A stretch of DNA of 28,425 nucleotides from JAAFIP01 sp031428975 (GCA_031428975.1 JANOYR010000244.1:1-28425), one strand, 5' to 3'. Shown: positions 13,715 to 22,575, counted from the stretch's first letter. The notes: a model not told the origin generated them from the sequence alone. Numbers and translations: made by a program.

Positions 13715-16312
13715 ATGCGAGTCATGGCTTGGGCAAAGCGTTTGGGCGCTGCAATGGGTGTGTTGGTTCTTTTGCTGGCATTGGGTGCTTGCTTGTATGC
13801 TTGGCGCTCGCAGCCTGCGCTAGACGGCAGCATGGGCCCTTTGGGTCCAAAAGCGTCAGGCTTAAAGGCGGGGGTCAGCATTTCCCGCGATGCATCGGAT
13901 GTGACCCATATCAAAGCCTTGTCAGAGCGCGATGCGGCCTGGGCCTTGGGCTACACCCATGCGCAGGAGCGCAGCTGGCAGCTTGAGTTCAACCGCAGGG
14001 TAATGCGCGGTGAGCTTTCTGAAATACTGGGGGGTGCCACGCTAGAAACCGACAAGTTGCTGCGCAGCCTAGGCGTGGTGCAAGCGGCCAAAGCGCAATT
14101 AGACAAACTCCCCGCCGAAGTACAAGACCTGTTGGCGGCCTACAGCGAGGGCATCAATGGTTTTTATGCCACCAGTTCGCAAGCTTTGCCACCCGAGTTT
14201 CATATTTTGGGCACCAAACCCGGCGGCGCATCGGGCGTGGCCTGGAGCGCGGTTGACAGCGTGGGCTGGAGCATCATGATGGCGCTCGATTTGGGCGGCA
14301 ATTGGGGGGCAGAGTTTGCCCGCCTGTCAGCCGCACAAAAGCTCAGCACTGACCAGTTGTGGACGCTTTTTCCGGCCTATCCGGGCGAGGCACGCGCATC
14401 GAAGGTGGATTTTGCCAAACGCTATGCGGATTTGGGGGTGTATGCCACAGCGCCAAAAGCCACGGTTTCGCAAAAAATTGCTCCTTTATTTATAGCTAAC
14501 AATGACGCTTTAGCAGCGACATCGGGCGATTTATTATCAAGGATTGGGCACTTCTTTCCGCGCCAACAATTGCAAGCTGGTGCTGCCCAGTGGTCTAGCG
14601 ACTGGCTGCGCGACATGGGCGTGGTCGACGGCAAGGGCAGCAACAATTGGGTGGTGGCGGGCGGAAAATCGGTCAGCGGCAAACCACTGGTGGCCAACGA
14701 CCCGCATTTGGGGCTCAGTGCGCCTGCCATTTGGTATTTTGCGCGGCTGCAAGCGCCGGGGTTGGACGCTATTGGCGCAACGCTGCCGGGGCTACCCTCG
14801 GTGATTTTGGGGCGAACCGCTGGAGTGGCTTGGGGCTTTACCAATGTAGGACCCGATGTGCAAGACCTGTATTTAGAGCAAATCAACCCCGCCAACCCCG
14901 CGCAATACCGCGTGCCATCGGCTGACGGGGCTGCCAAGTATGAAAATTTTGGCATTCGCACAGAAACCATCAAGGTCAAAGGGCAGCCCGATGCCAGCTT
15001 TACGGCCCGCAGCACGCGCCACGGCCCTGTGGTGTCGGACGCGCAGGCCAGCTACAGCGAGGTGCTGAACCAAGGCCGCTACGCACTGGCCATGCGCTGG
15101 AGCGCATTAGATGCCGACAACACCACGGTGTTGTCGGGCATGTTGGCGCAACGCGCCCAAACCGTGGAGCAGCTTTTCAAAGCCTATGAAAGCTACCACT
15201 CGCCCATGCAAAACGTGGTGGCTGCCGACACCACGGGTCGCATTCGCTACCAAGCCATCGGCAAAGCGCCGCTGCGCAGCCCAGACAACGACACCATGGG
15301 CATTGCCCCCGCCCTAGGCTGGGAGGCCAAACACGACTGGACTGGCTGGATTCCGTATGCCCAAAACCCTGCCGATGAAGGCGCAAAAGGCTGGGTATCG
15401 ACCGCCAACCAGCGCATCACCCCGCCCAATTACCCGCATTTTATGGGGCAGGACTGGGCCACCCCGCAGCGCTTTGACCGCATTGAGGCACTGTTGGCCA
15501 GCCCCGGTGTGCCGGGCATGGTGGACGGCAAACACAGCAGCGCGTCGATGCAAACCATCCAAGCGGACCAAACCTCGTTGGCCGCCAAAACCCTGATCCC
15601 TGTGTTGCAAAAAACCACCTCCAACCATCCGCTGGCCGCTGATGCTCTGAAAGAAATAGCAAGCTTTGACGGTGTGATGGCGGCATCGTCCCCTAAAGCT
15701 TTGATCTTTTCAGTCTGGGCTGACGAACTGGCACGTGGCCTGATTGTGCCCAAGCTGGGGCAGGCTAAATTTGATCGGCTGTATGGCAAACGGCATTTTC
15801 GCGGCTTGGTGGAGTCGGTGATGGCGGGTTCTGACGCGGCCATAGCGCAAGACTGGTGTGCCCCCAAGGCCTGCGCAGCGCACAGCAGTGAGGCGCTTGG
15901 CCGCGCGCTAGAGCGCATCAGCGCCATGCAGGGCACCAAGGTAGCCGACTGGCAGTGGGGCCTTGCGCACCAAGCCCTGTCTACACACCGCCCGTTTGGC
16001 AATGTGCCCGCTCTAGCCAAGGTGTTTGACGTGCGCGTGCCCACCGGCGGCGACCCATGGACAGTAAATGTTGGCCAATACTGGCCCATTGAGAAAAACC
16101 AGCCCTTTGCCAACCGCCATGCCGCCAGTTTGCGTGCGGTGTATGACTTGGCAGATTTAGACAAATCGCAGTTCATATACCAAACAGGCCAAAGCGGTTT
16201 GGTCTTGTCTGGCCGTTACCGCGACATGAGCGATGAATGGGCAGCGGTGAAATACCGTGCTTTGTCGCTCAACCCAAGTGCTTTTGTGCACCAAGCCACT
16301 TTGATGCCATGA
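13715..16312 (+). CDS. Penicillin acylase family protein (Ntn hydrolase)
   Basis: This 865-residue preprotein of the penicillin/acyl-homoserine-lactone acylase family is cleaved autocatalytically into alpha and beta chains. It has an N-terminal hydrophobic helix (about 11-28) ending LALGAC, readable as a lipobox (Cys26) or as a membrane anchor; export to the periplasm is likely. The alpha-chain signature is RDAAWALGYTHAQERSWQLE. The nucleophile is Ser309 at the start of the beta chain in GKGSNNWVVAGGKSVSGKP, followed by LVANDPHLGLSAP. Downstream are TRHGPVVSD and the C-terminal HRPFGNVPALAKVFDVRVP then GGDPWTVNVGQYWP. AAGGAAG lies just before ATG 13715. Repeat copy C sits at residues 260-273 in a non-conserved stretch before the cleavage site. 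The substrate cannot be told from sequence. Confidence 0.92.
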   Translation: MRVMAWAKRLGAAMGVLVLLLALGACLYAWRSQPALDGSMGPLGPKASGLKAGVSISRDASDVTHIKALSERDAAWALGYTHAQERSWQLEFNRRVMRGELSEILGGATLETDKLLRSLGVVQAAKAQLDKLPAEVQDLLAAYSEGINGFYATSSQALPPEFHILGTKPGGASGVAWSAVDSVGWSIMMALDLGGNWGAEFARLSAAQKLSTDQLWTLFPAYPGEARASKVDFAKRYADLGVYATAPKATVSQKIAPLFIANNDALAATSGDLLSRIGHFFPRQQLQAGAAQWSSDWLRDMGVVDGKGSNNWVVAGGKSVSGKPLVANDPHLGLSAPAIWYFARLQAPGLDAIGATLPGLPSVILGRTAGVAWGFTNVGPDVQDLYLEQINPANPAQYRVPSADGAAKYENFGIRTETIKVKGQPDASFTARSTRHGPVVSDAQASYSEVLNQGRYALAMRWSALDADNTTVLSGMLAQRAQTVEQLFKAYESYHSPMQNVVAADTTGRIRYQAIGKAPLRSPDNDTMGIAPALGWEAKHDWTGWIPYAQNPADEGAKGWVSTANQRITPPNYPHFMGQDWATPQRFDRIEALLASPGVPGMVDGKHSSASMQTIQADQTSLAAKTLIPVLQKTTSNHPLAADALKEIASFDGVMAASSPKALIFSVWADELARGLIVPKLGQAKFDRLYGKRHFRGLVESVMAGSDAAIAQDWCAPKACAAHSSEALGRALERISAMQGTKVADWQWGLAHQALSTHRPFGNVPALAKVFDVRVPTGGDPWTVNVGQYWPIEKNQPFANRHAASLRAVYDLADLDKSQFIYQTGQSGLVLSGRYRDMSDEWAAVKYRALSLNPSAFVHQATLMP
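14492..14533 (+). repeat. In-frame 42-bp repeat, copy C (in acylase)
   Basis: Encodes IANNDALAATSGDL between the alpha-chain body and the Ser309 cleavage site. It matches copy B at 33 of 42 bases and copy A at 26 of 42, all in one codon phase. It is preceded by an AT-rich stretch, attgctcctttattt. Confidence 0.6.
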
Positions 16313-16322
16313 TTTTGTAGGG

Positions 16323-16341
16323 CTTCGCAGCCGCTGCGAAG
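16323..16341. terminator. Hairpin between convergent acylase and ALDH genes
   Basis: A perfect 8-bp stem (cttcgcag / ctgcgaag) with a 3-nt loop lies in the 32-bp gap between two convergent stop codons. Position and symmetry suit a bidirectional terminator; the plus-strand side is followed by a short ttctt. Confidence 0.5.
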
Positions 16342-16344
16342 TTC

Positions 16345-17778
16345 TTAGCAAACCACCGATACAGAGCGCGTATTCAAATAAGCCTCTAGCGCCTCTGGCC
16401 CGCCCTCTGATCCGTAGCCTGAGTCTTTCAGGCCGCCAAACGGCATTTCTGGCCAAGCCATGGCGGGTTGGTTGATCCAGAGCATGCCTGCTTCGATGCT
16501 GCGGCTCAAGATATGGGCGTTTTTCAAGCTGGTGGTGAAGGCATAGCTGGCTAGGCCAAAGGGCAGGCGGTTGGCCTCTGCAATCGCTTCATCTAGCGTG
16601 TCAAAGCCGCGCACTGCCGACATGGGGCCAAAGGGCTCGTCGTTGAACACTTGGGCCGTAAGCGGCACGTCAACCAGCACGGTAGGGGCAAAGAAATTGC
16701 CCACATCGCCAATGCGCTTGCCGCCAGTGGCCAGCGTGGCACCCGACTCAATGGCGTTGGCAGTGAACTGCTCCATAGCGGTGACGCGGCGTGGATTGGC
16801 CAATGGGCCCATGGTGGTGCCGTCGGTCATGCCATTGCCCACCTTGAGCGCCTCAGCCGTGGCTACCATGCCTTTGACGAACGCATCTTTCACGCTGTTG
16901 TGCACCAAAAAGCGGGTGGGCGATATGCACACTTGGCCCGCGTTGCGAAACTTGGCGCTAGCGGTGGCCTTGATGGCTAAGGCAATATCGGCATCTTCGG
17001 CCACAATCACTGGCGCGTGACCGCCCAGCTCCATGGTGACACGTTTCATGTGTTGGCCAGCCATGCCAGCGAGCATTTTGCCCACAGGGGTAGAACCCGT
17101 GAAAGTAATTTTGCGCACCACTGGGTGGCTGATCAAATAACTAGAAATTTCTGACGGATTGCCATACACCAAGCCAATCACGCCTGCTGGCACGCCAGCG
17201 TCCACAAATGCACGAATCAGCTCGGCAGGGGAAGCCGGGGTTTCTTCGGGTGCTTTCACAATGATAGCGCAGCCAGTGGCCAGCGCGGAACACAGCTTGC
17301 GCACAATTTGGTTGACCGGGAAATTCCAAGGCGTAAATGCTGCGACCACGCCGACGGGGTCTTTCCAGACCTGCTGTTGCACATTGGCGGCGCGGGCAGG
17401 CACGATGCGGCCGTACACGCGGCGGCCTTCTTCGGCCAAAAAGTCAATCACTTCGCAGCTCATCATGACCTCGCCTTTGGCTTCGGCCACGGGTTTGCCT
17501 TGTTCTTGCGTCATCAAAGCGGCAATCGCGCCTGCGCGTTCGCGCAGCAACACGCCAGCAGCGCGCATGATGCGGCAGCGCTCCACCGCTGGCGTGGCAC
17601 GCCATTTCGCAAAACCGTCTTGGGCGGCGGCCAGTGCTTTGTCCAGGTCGGCAATGCTGGCGTGCGCCAAGCGGCCAATTTCTTGGCCTGTGGCGGGGTT
17701 AACCACGGGCATGGTTTTGCCGTCTTGGGCATCTTGCCATTGGCCGTTGATGAGGAGTTGGACGTTGGGGTAGGTCAT
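16345..17778 (-). CDS. NAD(P)-dependent aldehyde dehydrogenase, succinate-semialdehyde type
   Basis: This 477-residue enzyme of the ALDH superfamily oxidises an aldehyde to the acid. Visible key residues are Asn152 in FTPWNFP, cofactor-binding Lys175 in VKAPEETP, TFTGSTPVGK (225-234), general base Glu250 in MELGGHAPVIV and nucleophile Cys284 in NAGQVCISPTRF. The C-terminal EMPFGGLKDSGYGSEGG is typical of the succinate-semialdehyde dehydrogenase branch, but related aldehydes remain possible. The ATG at 17778 matches the family start (LLINGQW). It is divergent from the nitronate monooxygenase gene with about 75 bp between them, so their promoters overlap. Confidence 0.92.
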   Translation of the reverse strand: MTYPNVQLLINGQWQDAQDGKTMPVVNPATGQEIGRLAHASIADLDKALAAAQDGFAKWRATPAVERCRIMRAAGVLLRERAGAIAALMTQEQGKPVAEAKGEVMMSCEVIDFLAEEGRRVYGRIVPARAANVQQQVWKDPVGVVAAFTPWNFPVNQIVRKLCSALATGCAIIVKAPEETPASPAELIRAFVDAGVPAGVIGLVYGNPSEISSYLISHPVVRKITFTGSTPVGKMLAGMAGQHMKRVTMELGGHAPVIVAEDADIALAIKATASAKFRNAGQVCISPTRFLVHNSVKDAFVKGMVATAEALKVGNGMTDGTTMGPLANPRRVTAMEQFTANAIESGATLATGGKRIGDVGNFFAPTVLVDVPLTAQVFNDEPFGPMSAVRGFDTLDEAIAEANRLPFGLASYAFTTSLKNAHILSRSIEAGMLWINQPAMAWPEMPFGGLKDSGYGSEGGPEALEAYLNTRSVSVVC

Positions 17779-17853
17779 CTAATGGTGCTTTCTATGTGTG
17801 AGTCGCAGGGGTTTGCGCGTACCATCCTAGATTATCTTGCTTTTTGAGACACC

Positions 17854-18939
17854 ATGCGCTGGAACGACCACTTTCACACCGAATTACCGCTTATTCAGGC
17901 TCCCATGGCGGGCGTGCAAGGCAGTGCTATGGCGATAGCCGTGTCGCAGGCGGGGGCTTTGGGCTCGCTGCCTTGCGCCATGCTCAGCCCCCAGCAGATG
18001 CAGCAAGAGTTGGCTGCCATCACCGCGCAAACACGCAAACCCTACAACGTGAATTTCTTTTGCCACGAAGAGCCAGAGCCCGACGCAGTGCGCGAAGCCG
18101 CTTGGCGCAAGCTGCTTGCGCCGTATTATCTGGAGCATGGCATTGATGCCAACAGTATTTCAGCGGGTGCAGGCCGGTTGCCTTTTTCGCACGCGCATTG
18201 CGATGTGTTGGAGGCGTTTAAGCCACCGGTGGTGAGTTTTCACTTTGGGCTGCCCAGTGCGCCTTTGCTGGCGCGGGTGCGCAGCTGGGGCAGCGCGGTG
18301 CTGGCCAGCGCCACTACTGTAGAAGAAGCGCAGTGGCTAGAAGCGCGTGGGGTGGACGCAGTGATTGCCCAAGGGCTAGAGGCGGGCGGCCATCGGGGCA
18401 TGTTTTTATGCCACGAAATTTCGCGCCAGTTGGCCACTTTGCCACTTTTGGCACAAATTTTGGCGGCGGTTAAAGTGCCTGTGGTCGCTGCAGGGGGCAT
18501 TGCCGATGCGCGGGGCGCGGCGGCGGCGATGGCACTGGGCGCGGCGGCGGTGCAGGTGGGCACCGCCTTTTTGCTGTGTGACGAGGCACTGACCAGCCCG
18601 CTGCACCAAGCGGCGCTCACGGGCCCCGACGCACGCCACACCGCACTCACCAATCTGTTCACCGGCAAGCCAGCACGCGGCATCGTCAACCGCGCCATGC
18701 GCGAGCTCGGTGCAACGCATCCCACCGCGCCCCAGTTTCCATTGGCCACAGCCGCCATAGCGCCCCTGCGCCAAGCGTCTGAGGCGATGGGCTTGGCCGA
18801 CTTTAGCCCCCTGTGGGCGGGGCAAAACACCAGCGGCTGCAAGCGCCAGAGTGCCGCCAAAATGGCACGCGACTTGGGCGCTGGCGCTCTGGCTGGCGCA
18901 CTGATGGCTCAGGGCTTGGCAAAGCAACTCCCCGCTTAA
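17854..18939 (+). CDS. Nitronate monooxygenase (FMN-dependent)
   Basis: This 361-residue TIM-barrel flavoenzyme of the 2-nitropropane dioxygenase/nitronate monooxygenase family oxidises propionate 3-nitronate-like toxins. Motifs are QAPMAG (15-20), VSFHFGLP (127-134), AQGLEAGGHRG (172-182, containing the expected His180), AAGGIAD (212-218) and QVGTAFL (234-240). The start MRWNDHFHTELPLIQAPMAG fits the family, so ATG 17854 is chosen despite a weak Shine-Dalgarno. The closeness to the divergent aldehyde dehydrogenase might reflect a shared degradation route, but no pathway is evident. Confidence 0.9.
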   Translation: MRWNDHFHTELPLIQAPMAGVQGSAMAIAVSQAGALGSLPCAMLSPQQMQQELAAITAQTRKPYNVNFFCHEEPEPDAVREAAWRKLLAPYYLEHGIDANSISAGAGRLPFSHAHCDVLEAFKPPVVSFHFGLPSAPLLARVRSWGSAVLASATTVEEAQWLEARGVDAVIAQGLEAGGHRGMFLCHEISRQLATLPLLAQILAAVKVPVVAAGGIADARGAAAAMALGAAAVQVGTAFLLCDEALTSPLHQAALTGPDARHTALTNLFTGKPARGIVNRAMRELGATHPTAPQFPLATAAIAPLRQASEAMGLADFSPLWAGQNTSGCKRQSAAKMARDLGAGALAGALMAQGLAKQLPA

Positions 18940-18996
18940 TGCAGAAACCCTAGCGTTACTGGTCATCTATACAGACAACTGGCGCGTTGACACTGC

Positions 18997-19512
18997 ATGC
19001 ACCCGCGTTTAAGCCTATTTTTTGTCGCTCTCTTTTGCTTTGCTGCGTCCCATGGTTCGGCCCGCAGCGCCAGCACCATGCCCGAACGACTGGTCACTGG
19101 CAAAGTGGTGCATGTGACCGATGGCGACACCCTGTGGCTTGCAACGGCGGGTAGCCCCAATGCCATTAAAGTCCGCTTTGCAGGCATTGATGCGCCCGAG
19201 AGCTGCCAAGACTGGGGGCGCGAGGCCACGGCGGCGCTAAAAAGCCAAGCCTTGCACCAAAACGCGGTGGTCATCACCAGCGCCCGCGACAGCTATGGCC
19301 GCCTGCTTGGCCGTGTGCGCATCAACGGGCAAGACATGGGCGCTTGGATGGTGGCCAACGGCCACGCTTGGAGCCAACACTACCACCGCAGCAACGGGCC
19401 CTATGCCGCGCAAGAGCGCTCTGCCCAGCACGCCCGCCATGGCCTGTGGGCAGCGGGCAATCCGCTTGAACCCAAGCTGTTTCGCAAACAGCACGGCAGT
19501 TGTAAGCCTTAG
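18997..19512 (+). CDS. Secreted thermonuclease-like protein (SNase fold)
   Basis: This 171-residue protein has an N-terminal signal peptide (hydrophobic 5-18, LSLFFVALFCFAAS; cleavage probably near 24) and one staphylococcal-nuclease domain. The calcium and catalytic residues are kept: Asp44 in DGDT, Arg60, Asp65 and Glu68 in VRFAGIDAPE, and Arg102 in DSYGRLLGRV. It is therefore probably an active periplasmic or extracellular DNA/RNA endonuclease. ATG 18997 gives the complete signal peptide although no good Shine-Dalgarno precedes it. It follows the nitronate monooxygenase gene by 57 bp without evident functional link. Confidence 0.88.
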   Translation: MHPRLSLFFVALFCFAASHGSARSASTMPERLVTGKVVHVTDGDTLWLATAGSPNAIKVRFAGIDAPESCQDWGREATAALKSQALHQNAVVITSARDSYGRLLGRVRINGQDMGAWMVANGHAWSQHYHRSNGPYAAQERSAQHARHGLWAAGNPLEPKLFRKQHGSCKP

Positions 19513-19588
19513 AATGTGTGCTTGGCAGTCTGGCAAGGTATATTTATAAAAAATTTGCACAATGTCACTGTCAAATGGTCATAGTATG

Positions 19589-19603
19589 CTATTATTTTAA
19601 TAG
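19589..19603. promoter_or_regulatory. AT-rich inverted repeat upstream of SDR gene
   Basis: A perfect 6-bp inverted repeat, ctatta / taatag, with a 3-nt centre is followed by TAAAAT (19604-19609), a possible -10. It lies 32 bp before the SDR Shine-Dalgarno box-start region and may be an operator. No regulator can be named. Confidence 0.35.
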
Positions 19604-19640
19604 TAAAATTTCTTATCAAACATGCATGGGGAGTGCTTTT

Positions 19641-20576
19641 ATGAACACGCAATCGGGTATTCGTTTTGACGGACAAGTCGCCATAGTGACGGGCGCGGGC
19701 GGTGGCTTGGGCCGCCAACACGCGCTGGCACTGGCTGCGCGGGGCGCAAAAGTGCTGGTCAACGACTTGGGCGGCACGGTCGACGGCACGCTGATAGCTG
19801 GCATGCCCGTCTCTGCTGCGCAAGCCGTGGTCAATGAAATCATCGCCGCAGGCGGGCTGGCCATGGCCAACACCGCCTCGGTCACCGACTATGCCGCTGT
19901 ACAAGCCATGGTGCAAAGCGCCATTGACGCATGGGGCAGGGTAGACATTTTGGTCAACAACGCCGGCATTTTGCGCGACAAAAGCTTTGGCAAAATGGAC
20001 ATGGCCGACTTTAAACTGGTGGTCGACGTGCACCTGATGGGCGCCGCGCACTGCAGCCACGCCGTGTGGCCGCATATGGTGGCGCAAAAATACGGCCGCA
20101 TTGTCATGACCACCAGCTCAAGTGGTTTGTATGGCAACTTTGGCCAAGCCAACTATGGCGCGGCCAAAATGGCGGTGGTGGGCCTCATGCAAACCCTGTC
20201 GATCGAGGGCGCAAAACACGGCATCCACGTCAACAGCCTAGCCCCCACCGCCGCCACCCGCATGACAGCGGGCCTGATGCCCCAAGATGTGTTGGATGCT
20301 TTGCAACCTGAATTTGTGGTGCCCGCCATGCTGGTGCTAGCCAGCCGCCAAGCGCCCAACCGCACCGTGCTCTGCGCAGGCGCAGGCAGCTTCGAGGCCG
20401 CCCACATCACCATCACCCAAGGCATGCATCTAGGCTCTGGCCCAAACACCCCCGAGCAGCTATTGGCCAACCTAGCCCAAGTGCGCGAACGCGAAGCCGA
20501 AACTGTGCCCATGAGCGGCTCGGAGCAGGGGGCGCGGGAGATTGGGCTGCGCAAGTTGGCGGTGGCTTTGGGTTGA
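19641..20576 (+). CDS. SDR-family oxidoreductase, hydroxyacyl-CoA dehydrogenase-like
   Basis: This 311-residue short-chain dehydrogenase has the cofactor loop TGAGGGLG (17-24), VNDLGGTVDG (40-49), NNAG (106-109), catalytic Ser in TTSSSGLYG and Tyr172/Lys176 in NYGAAK. The NDLGG segment and length resemble the (3R)-hydroxyacyl-CoA dehydrogenase part of MFE-2-type proteins, suggesting fatty-acid or steroid-like substrates; this is inference. GGGGAG (19628-19633) lies 7 bp before ATG 19641. An upstream ATG at 19626 overlaps this box and is rejected. The C-terminal extension (about 250-311) is typical of this subgroup. Confidence 0.88.
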   Translation: MNTQSGIRFDGQVAIVTGAGGGLGRQHALALAARGAKVLVNDLGGTVDGTLIAGMPVSAAQAVVNEIIAAGGLAMANTASVTDYAAVQAMVQSAIDAWGRVDILVNNAGILRDKSFGKMDMADFKLVVDVHLMGAAHCSHAVWPHMVAQKYGRIVMTTSSSGLYGNFGQANYGAAKMAVVGLMQTLSIEGAKHGIHVNSLAPTAATRMTAGLMPQDVLDALQPEFVVPAMLVLASRQAPNRTVLCAGAGSFEAAHITITQGMHLGSGPNTPEQLLANLAQVREREAETVPMSGSEQGAREIGLRKLAVALG

Positions 20577-20593
20577 AAGTCATGCTTCTATTT

Positions 20594-20625
20594 TCCCAAT
20601 TTATAAATTATAAAATCCCAATTTA
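20594..20625 (+). promoter_or_regulatory. Operator-like repeats upstream of the Phd/PIN pair
   Basis: The decamer tcccaattta is directly repeated at 20594-20603 and 20616-20625 (22-bp period). A perfect palindrome aatttataaatt (20598-20609) overlaps the first copy and could hold a -10. It lies about 50-80 bp upstream of the antitoxin ATG, the expected place for Phd-type autorepression. Confidence 0.4.
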
Positions 20626-20675
20626 ACGTGTAACATCTAGCAAAATAACCTCATGTAGTCACAAAGAGCGCCGCA

Positions 20676-20921
20676 ATGGAAACTATGCAAATTCGAGAAG
20701 CTAAGGCCAGCTTTTCTGCGCTGGTAGCCATCGCAGAAAAAGGCCGTCCCACCCTCGTCAGCCGCCATGGACGACCCTGCGCCATGATTGTGCCAGTGGC
20801 TGATGGCGCTCGCCTTTATCCGCTGGAGATGCCCAACCTAGCCAACTACCTGTTGGCTCTACCCGAAGCTTTTGAGACCGAACGCGACGCCAAGCCGCTG
20901 CGGGGCTTTGATTTTGAATAA
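20676..20921 (+). CDS. Phd/YefM-family antitoxin
   Basis: This 81-residue antitoxin has the classic N-terminal Phd/YefM DNA-binding fold: METMQIREAKASFSALVAIA, then KGRPTLVSRHGRPCAMIVP. The C-terminal part (LPEAFETERDAKPLRGFDFE) is the flexible toxin-binding tail, ending in the D-F-E typical of partners of FitB-like PIN toxins. It overlaps the toxin start by 8 bp. It probably represses its own promoter through the repeats at 20594-20625. Confidence 0.9.
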   Translation: METMQIREAKASFSALVAIAEKGRPTLVSRHGRPCAMIVPVADGARLYPLEMPNLANYLLALPEAFETERDAKPLRGFDFE

Positions 20922-21375
20922 CGGCTACTTACTGGACACCAGCGTGGTGTTCGTGCTGGCTCCTGGGCGCGAAGCCTTTGTGCCCACCCCTTTGCCCACC
21001 CTCTTGGGCGAATGGCTGCAAACGCACCACAAAAAACTGTACCTTCCCTCTATCGCCATTGCAGAAATGGCGCAAGGCATTGGCAAACTACGCCGCGCCG
21101 GGGGTGTTGAGCGTGCAGATCGGCTGGACCGTTGGTTAGATGGTCTGTTGGCCGTCTATGCAGACCGCATCTTGCCCCTAGACGCGCAAGCCGCTCGGCT
21201 GGCAGGACAAATATCGGATGCGGCATTGGCCCAGGGTTGCCACCCCGGTTTTGCCGATGTGGCTATAGCGGCGCTTGCGCAAAATGCGGGCCTGCTGCTG
21301 CTCACTTGCAACCTCAAGCACTTCCAACCACTGGGTGTGGCCTGTGTTGACCCGCTGGTCACACTGCCAGCGTGA
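20914..21375 (+). CDS. PIN-domain toxin (VapC/FitB-like)
   Basis: This 153-residue PIN-domain ribonuclease is paired with the upstream Phd-type antitoxin. Acidic metal-binding residues are visible: Asp8 in YLLDTSV, Glu51 in IAIAEMAQGIGKL and Asp115 in GFADVAIAALA, followed by LLTCNLKHFQPLG. No ATG fits the family start. A TTG at 20914, inside the last codons of the antitoxin, gives MNNGYLLDTSVVF and the normal overlap, whereas the frame stays open further upstream to 20872 with no sequence like the family. It is intact and probably active against RNA; the target is unknown. Confidence 0.85.
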   Translation: MNNGYLLDTSVVFVLAPGREAFVPTPLPTLLGEWLQTHHKKLYLPSIAIAEMAQGIGKLRRAGGVERADRLDRWLDGLLAVYADRILPLDAQAARLAGQISDAALAQGCHPGFADVAIAALAQNAGLLLLTCNLKHFQPLGVACVDPLVTLPA

Positions 21376-21400
21376 GCGCAAATTGTATAAAAACACCGCT

Positions 21401-22462
21401 TTAGTGCGTGCCCGACGAACTGCCGTAATGCGTCGCCATGCGCTGCGCCGTCTCCCGCATTTGACTCCTTAGCGCCAGCGGCTCCAGCACCTCTACAGCA
21501 TCCCCAAAGCCGCGCAGCCACCACACCAGTTGCTGCGTGAGTTGCACGCTTGCAGTCACCAATATCCAGTCGTTCGATACGTCTGATGCTTGCTCCACTA
21601 TTTGGTCATCAGAAAGCGCAGTTTCGCGCAAATGCACGGCCACATCAGCGGTCATGCGCAGCTTCAACACAATGGCCTCACTGGCACTGCTCCAGCCCAG
21701 CGCGCCCGATGCAATGTACGCATCCAAGCTAAAGCCAGCGGGTGTTTTTGCAGCGTGGGTCAATTGCTTGGCCGCCTGAATGCGGTGCACCGCCAACAGC
21801 TTGATATCTGCATACGATTTAATCGTGCACACCAAATACAGCAAAAGCCCGCGCTGCACCAAGCCCAGCGGGTGAATGGGATATACATCTGGGCTGCTAG
21901 CATCGCGCTTTAGGTAAGTCAACTCACACTGCACATCGCGCAACAAAGCCTCTTGCACCACAGCCAATGCCTCGTTATTCACCGCAGGCATCAGCAGCGG
22001 CTGATTGCTAGGCAACACCCGCACTTTGGCTCGCCAATTTGACTCTACCGACGTCGCCCGCTCAGCAGCATTGGCTGCGCCAAAGCGCGGCAGCACCAAG
22101 CCCAACCGCTGCCGCGCCAGTTCAAAATAATGCTTCATTTGCGCCAATGTGCTCGCTGGCATCAAATCGCGCAAATGCTCCTCTGTCATTAAAAACGTCA
22201 GCGCCTCACTGGTCGATAAACGCGGCGTATCCAGCGGCAGCGCATCGCGCGACCACGCCCACAAATGGGCACGGCCATCGGTATCAGACTCTAAGCTCAG
22301 CCACTGCGACTGCAAATTTTCTAAATCACGCTGCACTGTACGCGCCGTAACGCTAAAGCCCGCAGCCAACAGGGCACTGTGTATGTCTGGCGTAGACAGC
22401 ATTTTGGGCATGCGTGGCAGCAAACGCAGCATCTGCCATTGGCGTATTAGGGTTTCAGACAT
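21401..22462 (-). CDS. WYL-domain transcriptional regulator
   Basis: This 353-residue protein has an N-terminal winged helix-turn-helix (about 8-58, with FSVTARTVQRDLENL as the recognition part), a WYL domain (about 160-235, VYPIHPLGLVQRGLLLYLVC then IKLLAVHRI) and a C-terminal WCX-like extension (about 258-345). Proteins of this build often control phage-defence loci in response to nucleic-acid ligands (BrxR/CapW-type). The ATG at 22462 lies 38 bp from the arm of a perfectly symmetric 55-bp site, pointing to autoregulation. It is convergent with the PIN toxin gene. The family is certain; the regulon proposed here is inference. Confidence 0.92.
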   Translation of the reverse strand: MSETLIRQWQMLRLLPRMPKMLSTPDIHSALLAAGFSVTARTVQRDLENLQSQWLSLESDTDGRAHLWAWSRDALPLDTPRLSTSEALTFLMTEEHLRDLMPASTLAQMKHYFELARQRLGLVLPRFGAANAAERATSVESNWRAKVRVLPSNQPLLMPAVNNEALAVVQEALLRDVQCELTYLKRDASSPDVYPIHPLGLVQRGLLLYLVCTIKSYADIKLLAVHRIQAAKQLTHAAKTPAGFSLDAYIASGALGWSSASEAIVLKLRMTADVAVHLRETALSDDQIVEQASDVSNDWILVTASVQLTQQLVWWLRGFGDAVEVLEPLALRSQMRETAQRMATHYGSSSGTH

Positions 22463-22491
22463 GGTGTGTTTTTATGAACGAATTACAAAAA

Positions 22492-22546
22492 TGCATCTTA
22501 GCCTCCAATTGCGACATGAGTTGTCGCAGTGCGGGAATAAGATGCA
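22492..22546. promoter_or_regulatory. 55-bp symmetric composite operator/bidirectional promoter (site 1)
   Basis: Perfect dyad centred on 22519: tgcatctta (22492-22500), 9 nt, tgcgaca (22510-22516), 5 nt, tgtcgca (22522-22528), 9 nt, taagatgca (22538-22546). Both outer arms can be read outward as TAAGAT -10 boxes. The divergent ATG codons of the WYL gene (22462) and the small protein (22576) are each exactly 57 bp from the centre. It is probably the WYL regulator's binding site. It could also form a strong hairpin in RNA. Confidence 0.7.
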
Positions 22547-22575
22547 AGCTCGTTCAACAAAAAGGAGTTTTAAAC

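Noticed and set aside
15651..15692. A stretch in the acylase gene resembling the in-frame repeat (aaatagcaa...tgacg...catc)
   Set aside because: The encoded residues (ALKEIASFDGVMAASSPKALIF) match the normal penicillin acylase family pattern at this position, so the likeness is probably coincidental convergence and not an inserted copy.
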